A DNA stretch of 64,000 bases. Origin: a bacterium (GTDB lineage: Bacteria > Myxococcota_A > UBA9160 > UBA6930). A model generated the notes under the pieces. It ran no database searches and was not told the origin of the DNA. It saw only the letters and a list, made by a program, of their open reading frames with translations. Of this stretch, positions 40,089 to 48,092 are shown in pieces. The translations under genes were made by a program, and so were the position numbers. The stretch is from positions 1 to 64,000 of the forward strand of contig JAAETT010000135.1 of the NCBI GenBank assembly GCA_024228115.1, written 5' to 3'. The stretch's first letter is position 1. Each line of letters opens with the position of its first letter.

Positions 40089-41708
40089 TCACGGATCCCG
40101 ACGGCAGACGCCCGCAGCGTGCGGCTCGAAGCGATCGAGCAGAATGCGTTCCTGGGGCTTCTCGGATGCGGTCTTCGGAATCTCGTCCACGAGTTGGAAA
40201 TAGCTGGGGACGAAGTTGGGCTCCAGGCCGGCACGGCAATGGGCAAACAACGCGGCCGGGTCGAAGGCCTCCGCATTCCCCGGCACGATCGCAGCGACGA
40301 CATCCTTCTCGCCGGGAGCCTGAGAGGCGGCGGGCACGCCATAGACGAATACGTCGGACACCTGAGCGTCTTCGGCGATCAGCTTCTCCACGAACCCGGG
40401 ATTCACGAAATCACCGTTGTGCCGGATCCCGCCGCCGGCTCGATAATCGAAGTAGAGCCAACCCTCGGCGTCCCGGTGTCCCATGTCTCCGCTGCGGTTC
40501 CAGCCGTCCCGGATCTTCTTGCGCGACGCATCCGGATTCTCGAAGTACTCGACGCTCGCCTCCCCTGCACCTTCGGGTCGACAGCAGATCTCACCGATTT
40601 CGCCGGGTGCGCACTCCTTGCCATGCTCATCGAGCACGCGCATGTCGAGACCGCTCATCGGTTTTCCAAAAGAGCCTACCGGACCGACGCCGGGCGGCTT
40701 GTAGGCCATGCCACCGCCGTCGCTGGCGCCGTAGAACTCGAAGATCTGGACGCCGAAGCGACGCTCGAAGGCCTCCCAGATCGCGGCGGGCATGCCGCCA
40801 CTCACCACCAGGCGCACCGGGTTGTCCGCATCATCTTCTCGCGGCGGCTCGCTGTAGATCGCCGTGGCCATGCCGCCGACCAGGGAGAAGCTCGTGCAGC
40901 CGTACCTGCGACAGACCTCCCATAGCTTCGACTTGCTGAAGCGCCGACTGAACACGGCCCGGTAGCCGGACATCAGTGCCGGAGCCAGGGCCGTCGCCTG
41001 CGCGTTGTTGTGGGTGAAGGAAAGCCCGGTGTAGGGACGCTCGTCTTCGCCATAACCGAAGATCCCTCCCAACATGCCGGTTCCACCGAAACGCATGTGA
41101 TCGCCTACGATCCCCTTCGGATCCCCGGTCGTCCCCGAGGTGTAGATGATCTGGAGCGGTTGCGAGACGTCCTCGACTCGCGTCTTCACAGTGTCCGCAG
41201 GCATCGACAGGACGGCGTCGAGCGATTCCGCGTCCGGCAGATCCGAAAGCGGTGCTGCGCCCTCACCGCCAGCTTCCAGTACGAGCAGCCACTCCAGGTT
41301 CCCAGCCTGCCCGCGCACCTCCTGCAGCGCGGGCGCGCTGTAATCCGCACAGATCACGCCACGGCAACCCGAGTTGCGCATCAGGAAGGCCAGCTTTTCG
41401 CCCCGGGTCCGAGGATCGATCGGGACGAAGATGCAGCCGGTGATCGAGGCAGCGATCATGGCTTCGACGAATTCGGGATGGTTGCGCATCATGATCGCGA
41501 AGCGATCGCCCGGCTCCATACCGCCTTTGACCAGTTTCGCAGCGATCCGGTTGGCGTTGATCTGGAGGTCCGCATAGGTGCGCACCGCGTCCGGTGTCGC
41601 GCCGCCGTCGAGGCTGAAATGCTCGAAGGTCAGTACATCCAGATCCGGCTTCTCCTCGGCGCGGGTCTGCACCAGGTCTGCCAGGATGAAGGGATTTCGA
41701 TCGCGCAT
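40089..41708 (-). CDS. AMP-forming acyl-CoA synthetase
   Basis: This 539-residue ANL-superfamily ligase has the P-loop-like IYTSGTTGDPKGI (about residue 190), EFYGASDGGGMAY as the A5 motif, WNRSGDMGHRDAEGWLYFDYRAGG as the hinge, and a C-terminal PKTASEKPQERIL carrying the likely catalytic Lys. It activates a carboxylic acid to its CoA thioester with ATP. Next to a molybdenum dehydrogenase alpha subunit and beta-oxidation genes, a steroid- or isoprenoid-derived side-chain acid is a reasonable substrate. GAGGAG precedes the ATG. Confidence 0.93.
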   Translation of the reverse strand: MRDRNPFILADLVQTRAEEKPDLDVLTFEHFSLDGGATPDAVRTYADLQINANRIAAKLVKGGMEPGDRFAIMMRNHPEFVEAMIAASITGCIFVPIDPRTRGEKLAFLMRNSGCRGVICADYSAPALQEVRGQAGNLEWLLVLEAGGEGAAPLSDLPDAESLDAVLSMPADTVKTRVEDVSQPLQIIYTSGTTGDPKGIVGDHMRFGGTGMLGGIFGYGEDERPYTGLSFTHNNAQATALAPALMSGYRAVFSRRFSKSKLWEVCRRYGCTSFSLVGGMATAIYSEPPREDDADNPVRLVVSGGMPAAIWEAFERRFGVQIFEFYGASDGGGMAYKPPGVGPVGSFGKPMSGLDMRVLDEHGKECAPGEIGEICCRPEGAGEASVEYFENPDASRKKIRDGWNRSGDMGHRDAEGWLYFDYRAGGGIRHNGDFVNPGFVEKLIAEDAQVSDVFVYGVPAASQAPGEKDVVAAIVPGNAEAFDPAALFAHCRAGLEPNFVPSYFQLVDEIPKTASEKPQERILLDRFEPHAAGVCRRDP

Positions 41709-41735
41709 TCGACTACTCCTCGCGGAACGAAACCG

Positions 41736-44660
41736 TCACGCGGGTTCTCCTGTGTGCCCGGGGCCGTCCGGCAGGCGCTCGACTTCTACACGGGTTCCGC
41801 GGTCGGGGCAGCCGGGCTCTCCCATCAGCAGCGTGGGTTGAAGCTGGAAGTAGCCGCCTGCCAGGTGGATCGGGTTCATGGGACTCGGAATCAGTGACTG
41901 ATGGGACTTGCCACGTTTGAACTGGAAGGGCTCCCAGCCGTGGTAGACCACCACCTGTCCCGAGCGCACGGACGGCGTGACCTTGGCCTGGATCTCGAAC
42001 GAGCCCACGTCATTGTGGACACGCACCGAGTTGCCGTCCTGGATTCCGCGCTCGGCAGCATCCTCCTCGCCGAGGAAGATGAGCGGCTCACCGCGCTGCA
42101 ACTGAAGCAGGGGTTTGTTGTCCCGCCATGAGGCGTGAATGGACCAACGATCGTGGCCCCCGGTCATCTCCAGCGGGTACTCCCCACCGAGCTTCGGGTT
42201 GTCCTTGTGGATGGGCAGCTCCTCCCCCATCTCCAGGAAATACGGATGATCGATGTAGAACTGCATCCTTCGCGTGAGTGTCGGCCAGGGCTGCTTCTTC
42301 TGAACCTGCCAGGTGTTCGCCGTGATGGTCTGGTCCGGTTCGATATCGGTGGCGTGGTTGATCTGGGAGGGGCTCATGCCCACGCCCGTGTAGCGCGCAT
42401 AGCCCTTCTCCTTGATCTCCTCCCATCCCACGCCACCCAGGTTCGTGGTCACGCCGAGCATCTCGTCGAGAAACTCCTCGGTGTTCTCCTCCGTGAAACG
42501 TCCGCCGAACGTGAACTCGTCGTATACCTGATCGAGACGCCGGGTCTTTCCGGCGCGGTCCACGAATTCCGAGATACCCCGCTCGATCGCGCGCTGTTGC
42601 AGCGTCTTCAGGAAGAGGCAGTGGAATTCCCAGTCCGGCTTCGACTCGCCGAGCGGCTCGACCGCGCGGGTGGTCACGTGACAGAAGGGAGTGATGGGGG
42701 AGCCCCAGGTGAGATCGTCCTTCTCGTACCAGCCCGCCGCCGGGAACACGTAGTCGCTGAAGCGCGCCGTGTTGCTCATCCGCCAATCGACCGTCACGAG
42801 CAGATCGAGCTTCGGCAGGAGCCCGTCGACCATCCGATCGTAGCCCCGCACGCGACGCAGCAGATTGCCACCGACTTCAAAGACGATGCGCGGGGGCGTG
42901 GTGGGGACCACCTGCCATCCCTTTTCCACGGCTTCGTCGAAGTACTCCTTGAACTCCCGGGGTAGCGAGGAATCCCAACGTTTGGCGCTTCCGTAGAGTT
43001 CTTCGAGCCCCCCATACTTGTAGAGCCACAGCGGAGTGGCGAGATAACGCCCGGATTTGTACTCCAGCCGGCTCAAGGCGGAGATCATCATCTCCTCCGA
43101 GAAGCCGTCCAGCTTCATCCTCGCCATCGCCGGAAGCGATTGAAGGCCGAGTGCGGCGAGGCCGAGCTTTGGAGGAAGCCTGCCGTCCGCCACGGCGAGC
43201 GCATCCGGGCCCGCAATGGAGAGGTAGGGAAAGGCGGCGATTCCGGCGCCCTTCTTCCCGATCTGGCCCGCCAGGGTGAAGGCCAGGATCAAGCCGCGTT
43301 CCATTTCCATGCCGTGGTAGTACTTGGAGAAATTCGTCTGGGTGATGGCGCTGGCCGCCTTGGCCTTCGCCAACGCCCGCGCCAGTTTGCGGATCTGCTT
43401 CGGAGGCGTCCCGGTGATCTTCGATGCGGCCTCCGGGGTGTACTCCGCGAGGCGTTTCTTCAGTAACGCGAAGACCGGCGTCACACCGACCTCACCTGCC
43501 GGCGTCTGCACCCGGTATTCCCCGTCGAGGCTGGGCTCGAGTTCGCCGAGAGACAGGCTCGATCGCGGTGCCGGCACCACCTTTCCCGCCTTCTGATCGA
43601 AGAGGTAGAAGGCGTCTTCCCGGCCGCCCTCCTCCAGATCGCTCTCGCGCAGGAAGAGGCCGGTGTCCTGGCGAACCAGGAACGGGAGGTCGGATTGCTC
43701 GACGACGAAACGACGGTCGTAGATCCCTTCCTCGACCATCACCTGCGCCAACGCCATCCCCAGGGCTGCGTCCGTTCCCATCTGCACCGGGACCCACTCG
43801 TCCGTGTGGACACAGGAGGCGTTGTAGTCCGGTGTGATCGCTACGACACGCGCACCGTGGTAGCGCGCCTCGTTGATGAAGTGGACGTTCGGGATCTGGG
43901 TGTAGTTGGGATTGCCGCCCCAGATCAGGATCAGATCGGAGTAGAAGAGATCGTCGAAGGAACCCGTGAAGCAGATCTTCCCGGTCGTGACGGTGGCGCC
44001 GGGATAGTGATCGCCGATCTCCGTGTTCGTCTCGAGCATCGGCGTGTCGAGCACGGAAACCGTGCGCGTCAGTCCGAGACCATGGCAACCGTTGGTGACG
44101 GCGCTTCCCATGTCCCAGATCAAGGAGCCGGGCCCATCCTCGATCAGGGCGTCGATGGCGGAATCGGCCACCTCGCGCAGCCCCTCCTCCCAGGAGATGC
44201 GCTTCCAGCGCCCCTCGCCACGCTCCCCGACGCGCTTCAGCGGGTGCAGCATGCGCGACGGATCGTGCATGCGGTCGCTATAACACGCCCCCTTCTGGCA
44301 ACCGCGCGGGTTGAAATCGGGCACTTCGGAGTTGGTCTGCGGATAGTCACCTACCTGCTCTTCGCGCCAGACCACACCCTCCTTGACGTAGACATTCCAC
44401 GCGCAGCCTCGCTGGTAGGCGCAGTTCACGTAGTGGGTGCTCTTGGAGATGGAATCCCAGGTCCAACGCTCGCGGTAGAGATCCCGCCAGTCCCCGTACT
44501 TCGGCGTGGGGGTCGGCACCGCGGGAGAAACGGAATCGACGAGTTCCGAATCTCGACAGCGGAGCTGGGTGAGAGCGAGCACGACGGTCGCTGCGGATCC
44601 CCAGAGAAACTCCCTTCGATTGATGCCTGGAGTTCGCGCGCGGTCGACGTCGGTTTCCAT
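41736..44660 (-). CDS. Third ethylbenzene/steroid C25 dehydrogenase-like molybdopterin alpha subunit
   Basis: The 974-residue catalytic subunit has a Tat signal (INRREFLWGSAATVV at residues 13-27), FS0 motif H76-x3-C80-x5-C86...C121 and Mo-ligand Asp217 in EIGDHYPGA. It is much closer to the 17891 subunit than to 14934, sharing for example YGDWRD, WREEQVGDYPQTN and NPRGCQKGACYSDRM. No beta, gamma or chaperone gene is adjacent, so it presumably borrows those at 20776-22479 and 14252. The start ATG is one base after the stop of the enoyl-CoA hydratase gene. It probably hydroxylates a related position or substrate. Confidence 0.93.
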   Translation of the reverse strand: METDVDRARTPGINRREFLWGSAATVVLALTQLRCRDSELVDSVSPAVPTPTPKYGDWRDLYRERWTWDSISKSTHYVNCAYQRGCAWNVYVKEGVVWREEQVGDYPQTNSEVPDFNPRGCQKGACYSDRMHDPSRMLHPLKRVGERGEGRWKRISWEEGLREVADSAIDALIEDGPGSLIWDMGSAVTNGCHGLGLTRTVSVLDTPMLETNTEIGDHYPGATVTTGKICFTGSFDDLFYSDLILIWGGNPNYTQIPNVHFINEARYHGARVVAITPDYNASCVHTDEWVPVQMGTDAALGMALAQVMVEEGIYDRRFVVEQSDLPFLVRQDTGLFLRESDLEEGGREDAFYLFDQKAGKVVPAPRSSLSLGELEPSLDGEYRVQTPAGEVGVTPVFALLKKRLAEYTPEAASKITGTPPKQIRKLARALAKAKAASAITQTNFSKYYHGMEMERGLILAFTLAGQIGKKGAGIAAFPYLSIAGPDALAVADGRLPPKLGLAALGLQSLPAMARMKLDGFSEEMMISALSRLEYKSGRYLATPLWLYKYGGLEELYGSAKRWDSSLPREFKEYFDEAVEKGWQVVPTTPPRIVFEVGGNLLRRVRGYDRMVDGLLPKLDLLVTVDWRMSNTARFSDYVFPAAGWYEKDDLTWGSPITPFCHVTTRAVEPLGESKPDWEFHCLFLKTLQQRAIERGISEFVDRAGKTRRLDQVYDEFTFGGRFTEENTEEFLDEMLGVTTNLGGVGWEEIKEKGYARYTGVGMSPSQINHATDIEPDQTITANTWQVQKKQPWPTLTRRMQFYIDHPYFLEMGEELPIHKDNPKLGGEYPLEMTGGHDRWSIHASWRDNKPLLQLQRGEPLIFLGEEDAAERGIQDGNSVRVHNDVGSFEIQAKVTPSVRSGQVVVYHGWEPFQFKRGKSHQSLIPSPMNPIHLAGGYFQLQPTLLMGEPGCPDRGTRVEVERLPDGPGHTGEPA

Positions 44661-44661
44661 C

Positions 44662-45471
44662 TCAGCTTCCCTTGAAGCGCGGCTTGCGTTTTTCGGCGAA
44701 GGCGGCCGGTCCCTCTTTCGCGTCCTCGGACCCGAGCACGCGAGCGCCGAGGGCCTTCTCCAACACGAATCCCGACTCGAGCTCCAGGCCGCGAACGGCA
44801 ATCTCCTTGGCCGTGCGCATCGCGAGCGGTCCGTTCCTGCAGAGATTCTCCGCCCACTTCATCGCCGTGGGCATGAGTTGATCCGAAGGCACGACCTCGT
44901 TGATCAGCCCCACTTCGTAGGCGCGTTGCGCACTGATCGGTTTGCCGGTCAGCAGGAGCTGCATCGAGATGGCCCAGGGGATCTGGCGTGGAAGCCGGAT
45001 ATGAGTGCCACCGAGCGGCACGAGGCCCCAACGGACTTCTCCCAGGCCGAAGGTGGCGTGCTCGGCGGCGATCCGGAGGTCTGTCCCCAGGAGCATTTCC
45101 ATACCGCCCGCAATACAGAAACCGTTGACCGCGCAAATGATCGGCTTGAAGACATCGGAGAACTGGCGCTTGGTCGTGTCATCGAATCCGAGGGTGTCGC
45201 CACCCGTCAACATGGGTGCGGCCTCCTTCAGGTCGAGCCCCGAGGAGAAGGCCTTATCGCCAGACGCGGTGAAGACGGCCACCCAGAGATCGGGATCGTC
45301 CTGGAACGCACGCATCGCATCCTCGATGCCGGTGAGCATCTCCGCAGTGAGCGAGTTGAGCGCATCGGCACGGTCGATGGTGATGACCGCGACGTGGTCC
45401 TTGCGCTCGAAGGAAAGGGTGGAAGGTAACTCCAATGGATTGACTCCCTCGCTGTTGCTGACGTCTTGCAT
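44662..45471 (-). CDS. Enoyl-CoA hydratase/isomerase family protein
   Basis: The 269-residue crotonase has the oxyanion segments SGDKAFSSGLDLKEA (about residue 68) and CAVNGFCIAGGMEMLLGTDLRIAAEHATFGLGEVRWGL (about residues 106-143), with Glu in the second typical of active hydratases. It ends KEGPAAFAEKRKPRFKGS. The ATG at 45471 is preferred; upstream in-frame codons overlap the DUF35 gene. It lies between the DUF35 and third alpha-subunit genes on the same strand, suggesting beta-oxidation of the side chain generated after hydroxylation. Confidence 0.9.
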   Translation of the reverse strand: MQDVSNSEGVNPLELPSTLSFERKDHVAVITIDRADALNSLTAEMLTGIEDAMRAFQDDPDLWVAVFTASGDKAFSSGLDLKEAAPMLTGGDTLGFDDTTKRQFSDVFKPIICAVNGFCIAGGMEMLLGTDLRIAAEHATFGLGEVRWGLVPLGGTHIRLPRQIPWAISMQLLLTGKPISAQRAYEVGLINEVVPSDQLMPTAMKWAENLCRNGPLAMRTAKEIAVRGLELESGFVLEKALGARVLGSEDAKEGPAAFAEKRKPRFKGS

Positions 45472-45482
45472 ACCGGTCCGGA

Positions 45483-45908
45483 TCAGGACGTACTGCGCCG
45501 GAACTTGGGCAGCGCGACTTCCTCGCTCGCGTCTTCGAATACCACCTCGACAGGCATGTCGATCTGCAACTGGTCGGGCGAACAATCCGTCACCTGGCTC
45601 AGGATCCGGACGCCCTCATCCATCTCGATCACGGCCGGTGCGTAAGGACACGCATCCTGGAAAGCCGGGTGAAGCGCACGCGTGACCACGGTCCAGGTGA
45701 ACACCCTTCCCCGGCCGGAAGAGCGCTCCCACTCCCAATTCCACGAGCCGCAGTCGGCGCACATCTCCCTGGGCACGTGTCGCCAGCTACCGCAATCGCT
45801 GCAGCGCTGGAAACGAAGCTCGCCCTTCCTGCAATACCCGTAGAACTCGCCGGCAAGGCCCTCGAGTTCGGGGAGCGGCATGGGAACGGCGGTTTCGGCC
45901 TGACTCAT
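45483..45908 (-). CDS. DUF35 OB-fold/zinc-ribbon protein, partner of the Ltp2-like protein
   Basis: The 141-residue protein has a four-Cys zinc ribbon (FQRCSDCGSWRHVPREMCADCGSW) and an OB-fold (GRVFTWTVVTRALHPAFQDACPYAPAVIEMDEGVRILSQV). In steroid side-chain degradation the DUF35 domain binds the thiolase-fold aldolase Ltp2 and presents the CoA thioester. Here the domain is free-standing, not fused to MaoC as in ChsH2. GAGGAG precedes the ATG at 45908. The thiolase-fold partner gene ends 13 bases upstream. Confidence 0.9.
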   Translation of the reverse strand: MSQAETAVPMPLPELEGLAGEFYGYCRKGELRFQRCSDCGSWRHVPREMCADCGSWNWEWERSSGRGRVFTWTVVTRALHPAFQDACPYAPAVIEMDEGVRILSQVTDCSPDQLQIDMPVEVVFEDASEEVALPKFRRSTS

Positions 45909-45921
45909 GGATTCCCGCTCC

Positions 45922-47082
45922 TCACGCGCGCCGCAGGATCGCGATGCTGCCATCGCCGAAATCGCCCCAACCCGTCACGACGCCGATCTCGGCGTCGGCA
46001 ACCTGGCGCTGGCCTGCATCGCCGCGCAGCTGTCGAACCGCCTCGACGATGTGGTTCATGCCCAGGACGTGCGCCTCCGAAAGAAGCCCGCCGTGGGTGT
46101 TGACCGGCAGCTCGCCGCCGAGTTCGATGCGGCCTCCTTCGACGAAGGCACCGCCCTCGCCGCGTTTGCAGAAGCCAGCCTCCTCCAACTGCTGCAGCAC
46201 CTCGAACGTGAAGCAATCGTAGATCTGGGCGAAATCCACGTCGCCGGGTGAAATCCCGGCCTGTCCGAAGGCTTCGGGTGCAGCGAGGCTCAGGCCCGTC
46301 TGGAAGATGTCCTTCCGGTTGGTGATCTCATCGGCGGGCCGAGGTTGTCCGGATGCTGCACCCATGATGAAGACCGGCTCCTTGCCGAGATCGCGCGCCC
46401 GCTCGGGCGTGGTCACCACGACGGCCGCCGCCCCATCGGTCTCGAGACAGCAGTCGAACAAGCGGTAGGGATCCGCCAGCATCGGCGAGGCCATGTAATC
46501 CTCGAGGGTCATGGCGCGACCCTTCATCACTGCGTTGGGATTCGTCTGGGCATGCTTGCGCATCGCCACGGCGATGCACCCGAGTTGCTCGGGCCGTGTC
46601 CCGAACTCGTGCATGTGCCGGCGGGCCATCACCGAGTACCACTGGGGCGGAGCGGAGAAGCCGAAGGGCAGATAGAAATCGCGTGCGATGGCCCCGCCGG
46701 GGAGCGACGAAACATCCTCGGCGACCGTCTGGCGCGCCCGTGCCCCCGAGTAGCCATTCCAACCGGCCGGGATCAACACGTAGTTGGCGAGGCCTTGCCG
46801 GACGGCGGCACCGGCCACCCGAAGCGAAGCCACGGGGGCGGCGCCGCCCATCCAGACGATGGACTGGAAGCGCAGGTTCTCGCAGCCGAGATTGGCGGCG
46901 AAGCTCTCGGCGTGGCCCAGGTTCGGGAACGGCATGATCCCGTCGATCTGCCGGCCCGTGAGCCCCGCGTCCTCGATGGCGCGCACCGCGGCCTGCAGCT
47001 GGATTCCCAGCGCGCTCAGCCCCGAGCCGGGCTTCCGCACGTAGGCGGTCTCCCCGATCCCGACGATGCAGGCCTCGTCCAT
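45922..47082 (-). CDS. Thiolase-fold protein lacking nucleophilic Cys, Ltp2-type aldolase candidate
   Basis: The 386-residue SCP2-thiolase-family protein begins CIVGIGETAYVRKPG. The nucleophile position reads VWMGGAAPVASL, with no Cys. The second half carries QIYDCFTFEVLQQLEEAGFCKRGEGGAFV and GELPVNTHGGLLSEAHVLGMNH, the pattern seen in Ltp2-type lipid-transfer proteins, which cleave a beta-hydroxyacyl-CoA side chain by retro-aldol chemistry. Loss of Cys and pairing with a DUF35 protein support aldolase over thiolase function, but this is inference. The ATG at 47082 has GGAGGA nine bases upstream. Confidence 0.85.
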   Translation of the reverse strand: MDEACIVGIGETAYVRKPGSGLSALGIQLQAAVRAIEDAGLTGRQIDGIMPFPNLGHAESFAANLGCENLRFQSIVWMGGAAPVASLRVAGAAVRQGLANYVLIPAGWNGYSGARARQTVAEDVSSLPGGAIARDFYLPFGFSAPPQWYSVMARRHMHEFGTRPEQLGCIAVAMRKHAQTNPNAVMKGRAMTLEDYMASPMLADPYRLFDCCLETDGAAAVVVTTPERARDLGKEPVFIMGAASGQPRPADEITNRKDIFQTGLSLAAPEAFGQAGISPGDVDFAQIYDCFTFEVLQQLEEAGFCKRGEGGAFVEGGRIELGGELPVNTHGGLLSEAHVLGMNHIVEAVRQLRGDAGQRQVADAEIGVVTGWGDFGDGSIAILRRA

Positions 47083-47102
47083 GGCGCCCAATCCTCCCCC
47101 CA

Positions 47103-48071
47103 CTACACCCGTTTTGTGGGCTCGATCTTCGCAAGCCGCGCCAGGTTCAGACCGAGGAAGCCTGCCCGCATCTCATCGGTGATCTCCGGGTAGCCGTAGT
47201 TCTTCTGCAACTCCTCGGGGATCTGCAGGTTGCGAGCCCAGTCGACCACCCGCTTGGTGTCGTCGAAGGGCAAGTCGAGGCCCATCACGATCTTGCTCGG
47301 ATCCACCCACTGGAGCGCGGTACCGATTGCGTGGTAGCCCCGATACCTGGAACGCTCGTACCAACCCGCAATCCCCGACATGCTCAGGTACAGGTTCTGA
47401 TGTTTGCCCGCGAGTCCGATCAGTTCCTCGGTATTCGGCCAACCCATGTGGTAGGCGATGATCTTCAGCTCGGGAAAATCGAGCAGCACCCGATCGAGGG
47501 TGCCCGGGAGGGTGTGGTTGTTGGGCTGCGGCACCACGTAGGACATGCCGGTGTGCATGGTCAATGCGATGTCCAGCTCGCAGGCCTTCTCGTAGAACGG
47601 CCACATCCGCCGGTCGTCGAGGGGCCCGTCGTCCTCGGGCTGATACACCTTGCAAAGCTTGGCGTTGCCCTCCTTGACCAGGTACTCGAGCTCCCAGATG
47701 GCGTTGTCGAGGCCGCGCCGGATGATGGGGCCCACCATGGCTTCGAGGTACATGCGATCCGGGTACGGCTCGATCTGCTGCATCATGAACGCGTTGGTGG
47801 ACATGGCGACCGTGTGCCCGCTGATGTCCATCATCCCTTCGCGCAGAGCAAAGCAGACGTCGACGCCCGCCTCGTCCATGTACTTGATCAGCTCGCTCGC
47901 GATCGGATGGGGCCACTCGCCCTGGAGATCGCGACCCGACCAGGCGCGCATCACACCATCGACACTCGCCCACCAGCGTTGGGTGTTCGGGTAGTAGCTG
48001 ATTTCGGCCATGGTGACCGGATTCATGAAATGGCACTCGGATAGCGCTACGAAATAATCATCACTCGCCAT
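47103..48071 (-). CDS. Amidohydrolase family (ACMSD-like TIM barrel) protein
   Basis: The 322-residue protein resembles the amidohydrolase 2 family, which includes ACMSD-type decarboxylases. It has LEAMVGPIIRRGLDNAIWELEYLVKEGNAKLCKVYQPEDD, the metal-binding-like TMHTGMSY, YHMGWPN and a GLDLPF segment near the C-terminus where the acidic ligand is expected. The N-terminal HxH metal pair is not obvious (SECHFMNP). It could hydrolyse or decarboxylate a ring-derived acid. AAGGAGG precedes the ATG. It sits between CoxL-like and thiolase-like genes in the same operon. Confidence 0.82.
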   Translation of the reverse strand: MASDDYFVALSECHFMNPVTMAEISYYPNTQRWWASVDGVMRAWSGRDLQGEWPHPIASELIKYMDEAGVDVCFALREGMMDISGHTVAMSTNAFMMQQIEPYPDRMYLEAMVGPIIRRGLDNAIWELEYLVKEGNAKLCKVYQPEDDGPLDDRRMWPFYEKACELDIALTMHTGMSYVVPQPNNHTLPGTLDRVLLDFPELKIIAYHMGWPNTEELIGLAGKHQNLYLSMSGIAGWYERSRYRGYHAIGTALQWVDPSKIVMGLDLPFDDTKRVVDWARNLQIPEELQKNYGYPEITDEMRAGFLGLNLARLAKIEPTKRV

Positions 48072-48092
48072 GTCGTCCTCCTTGTGACGGGT

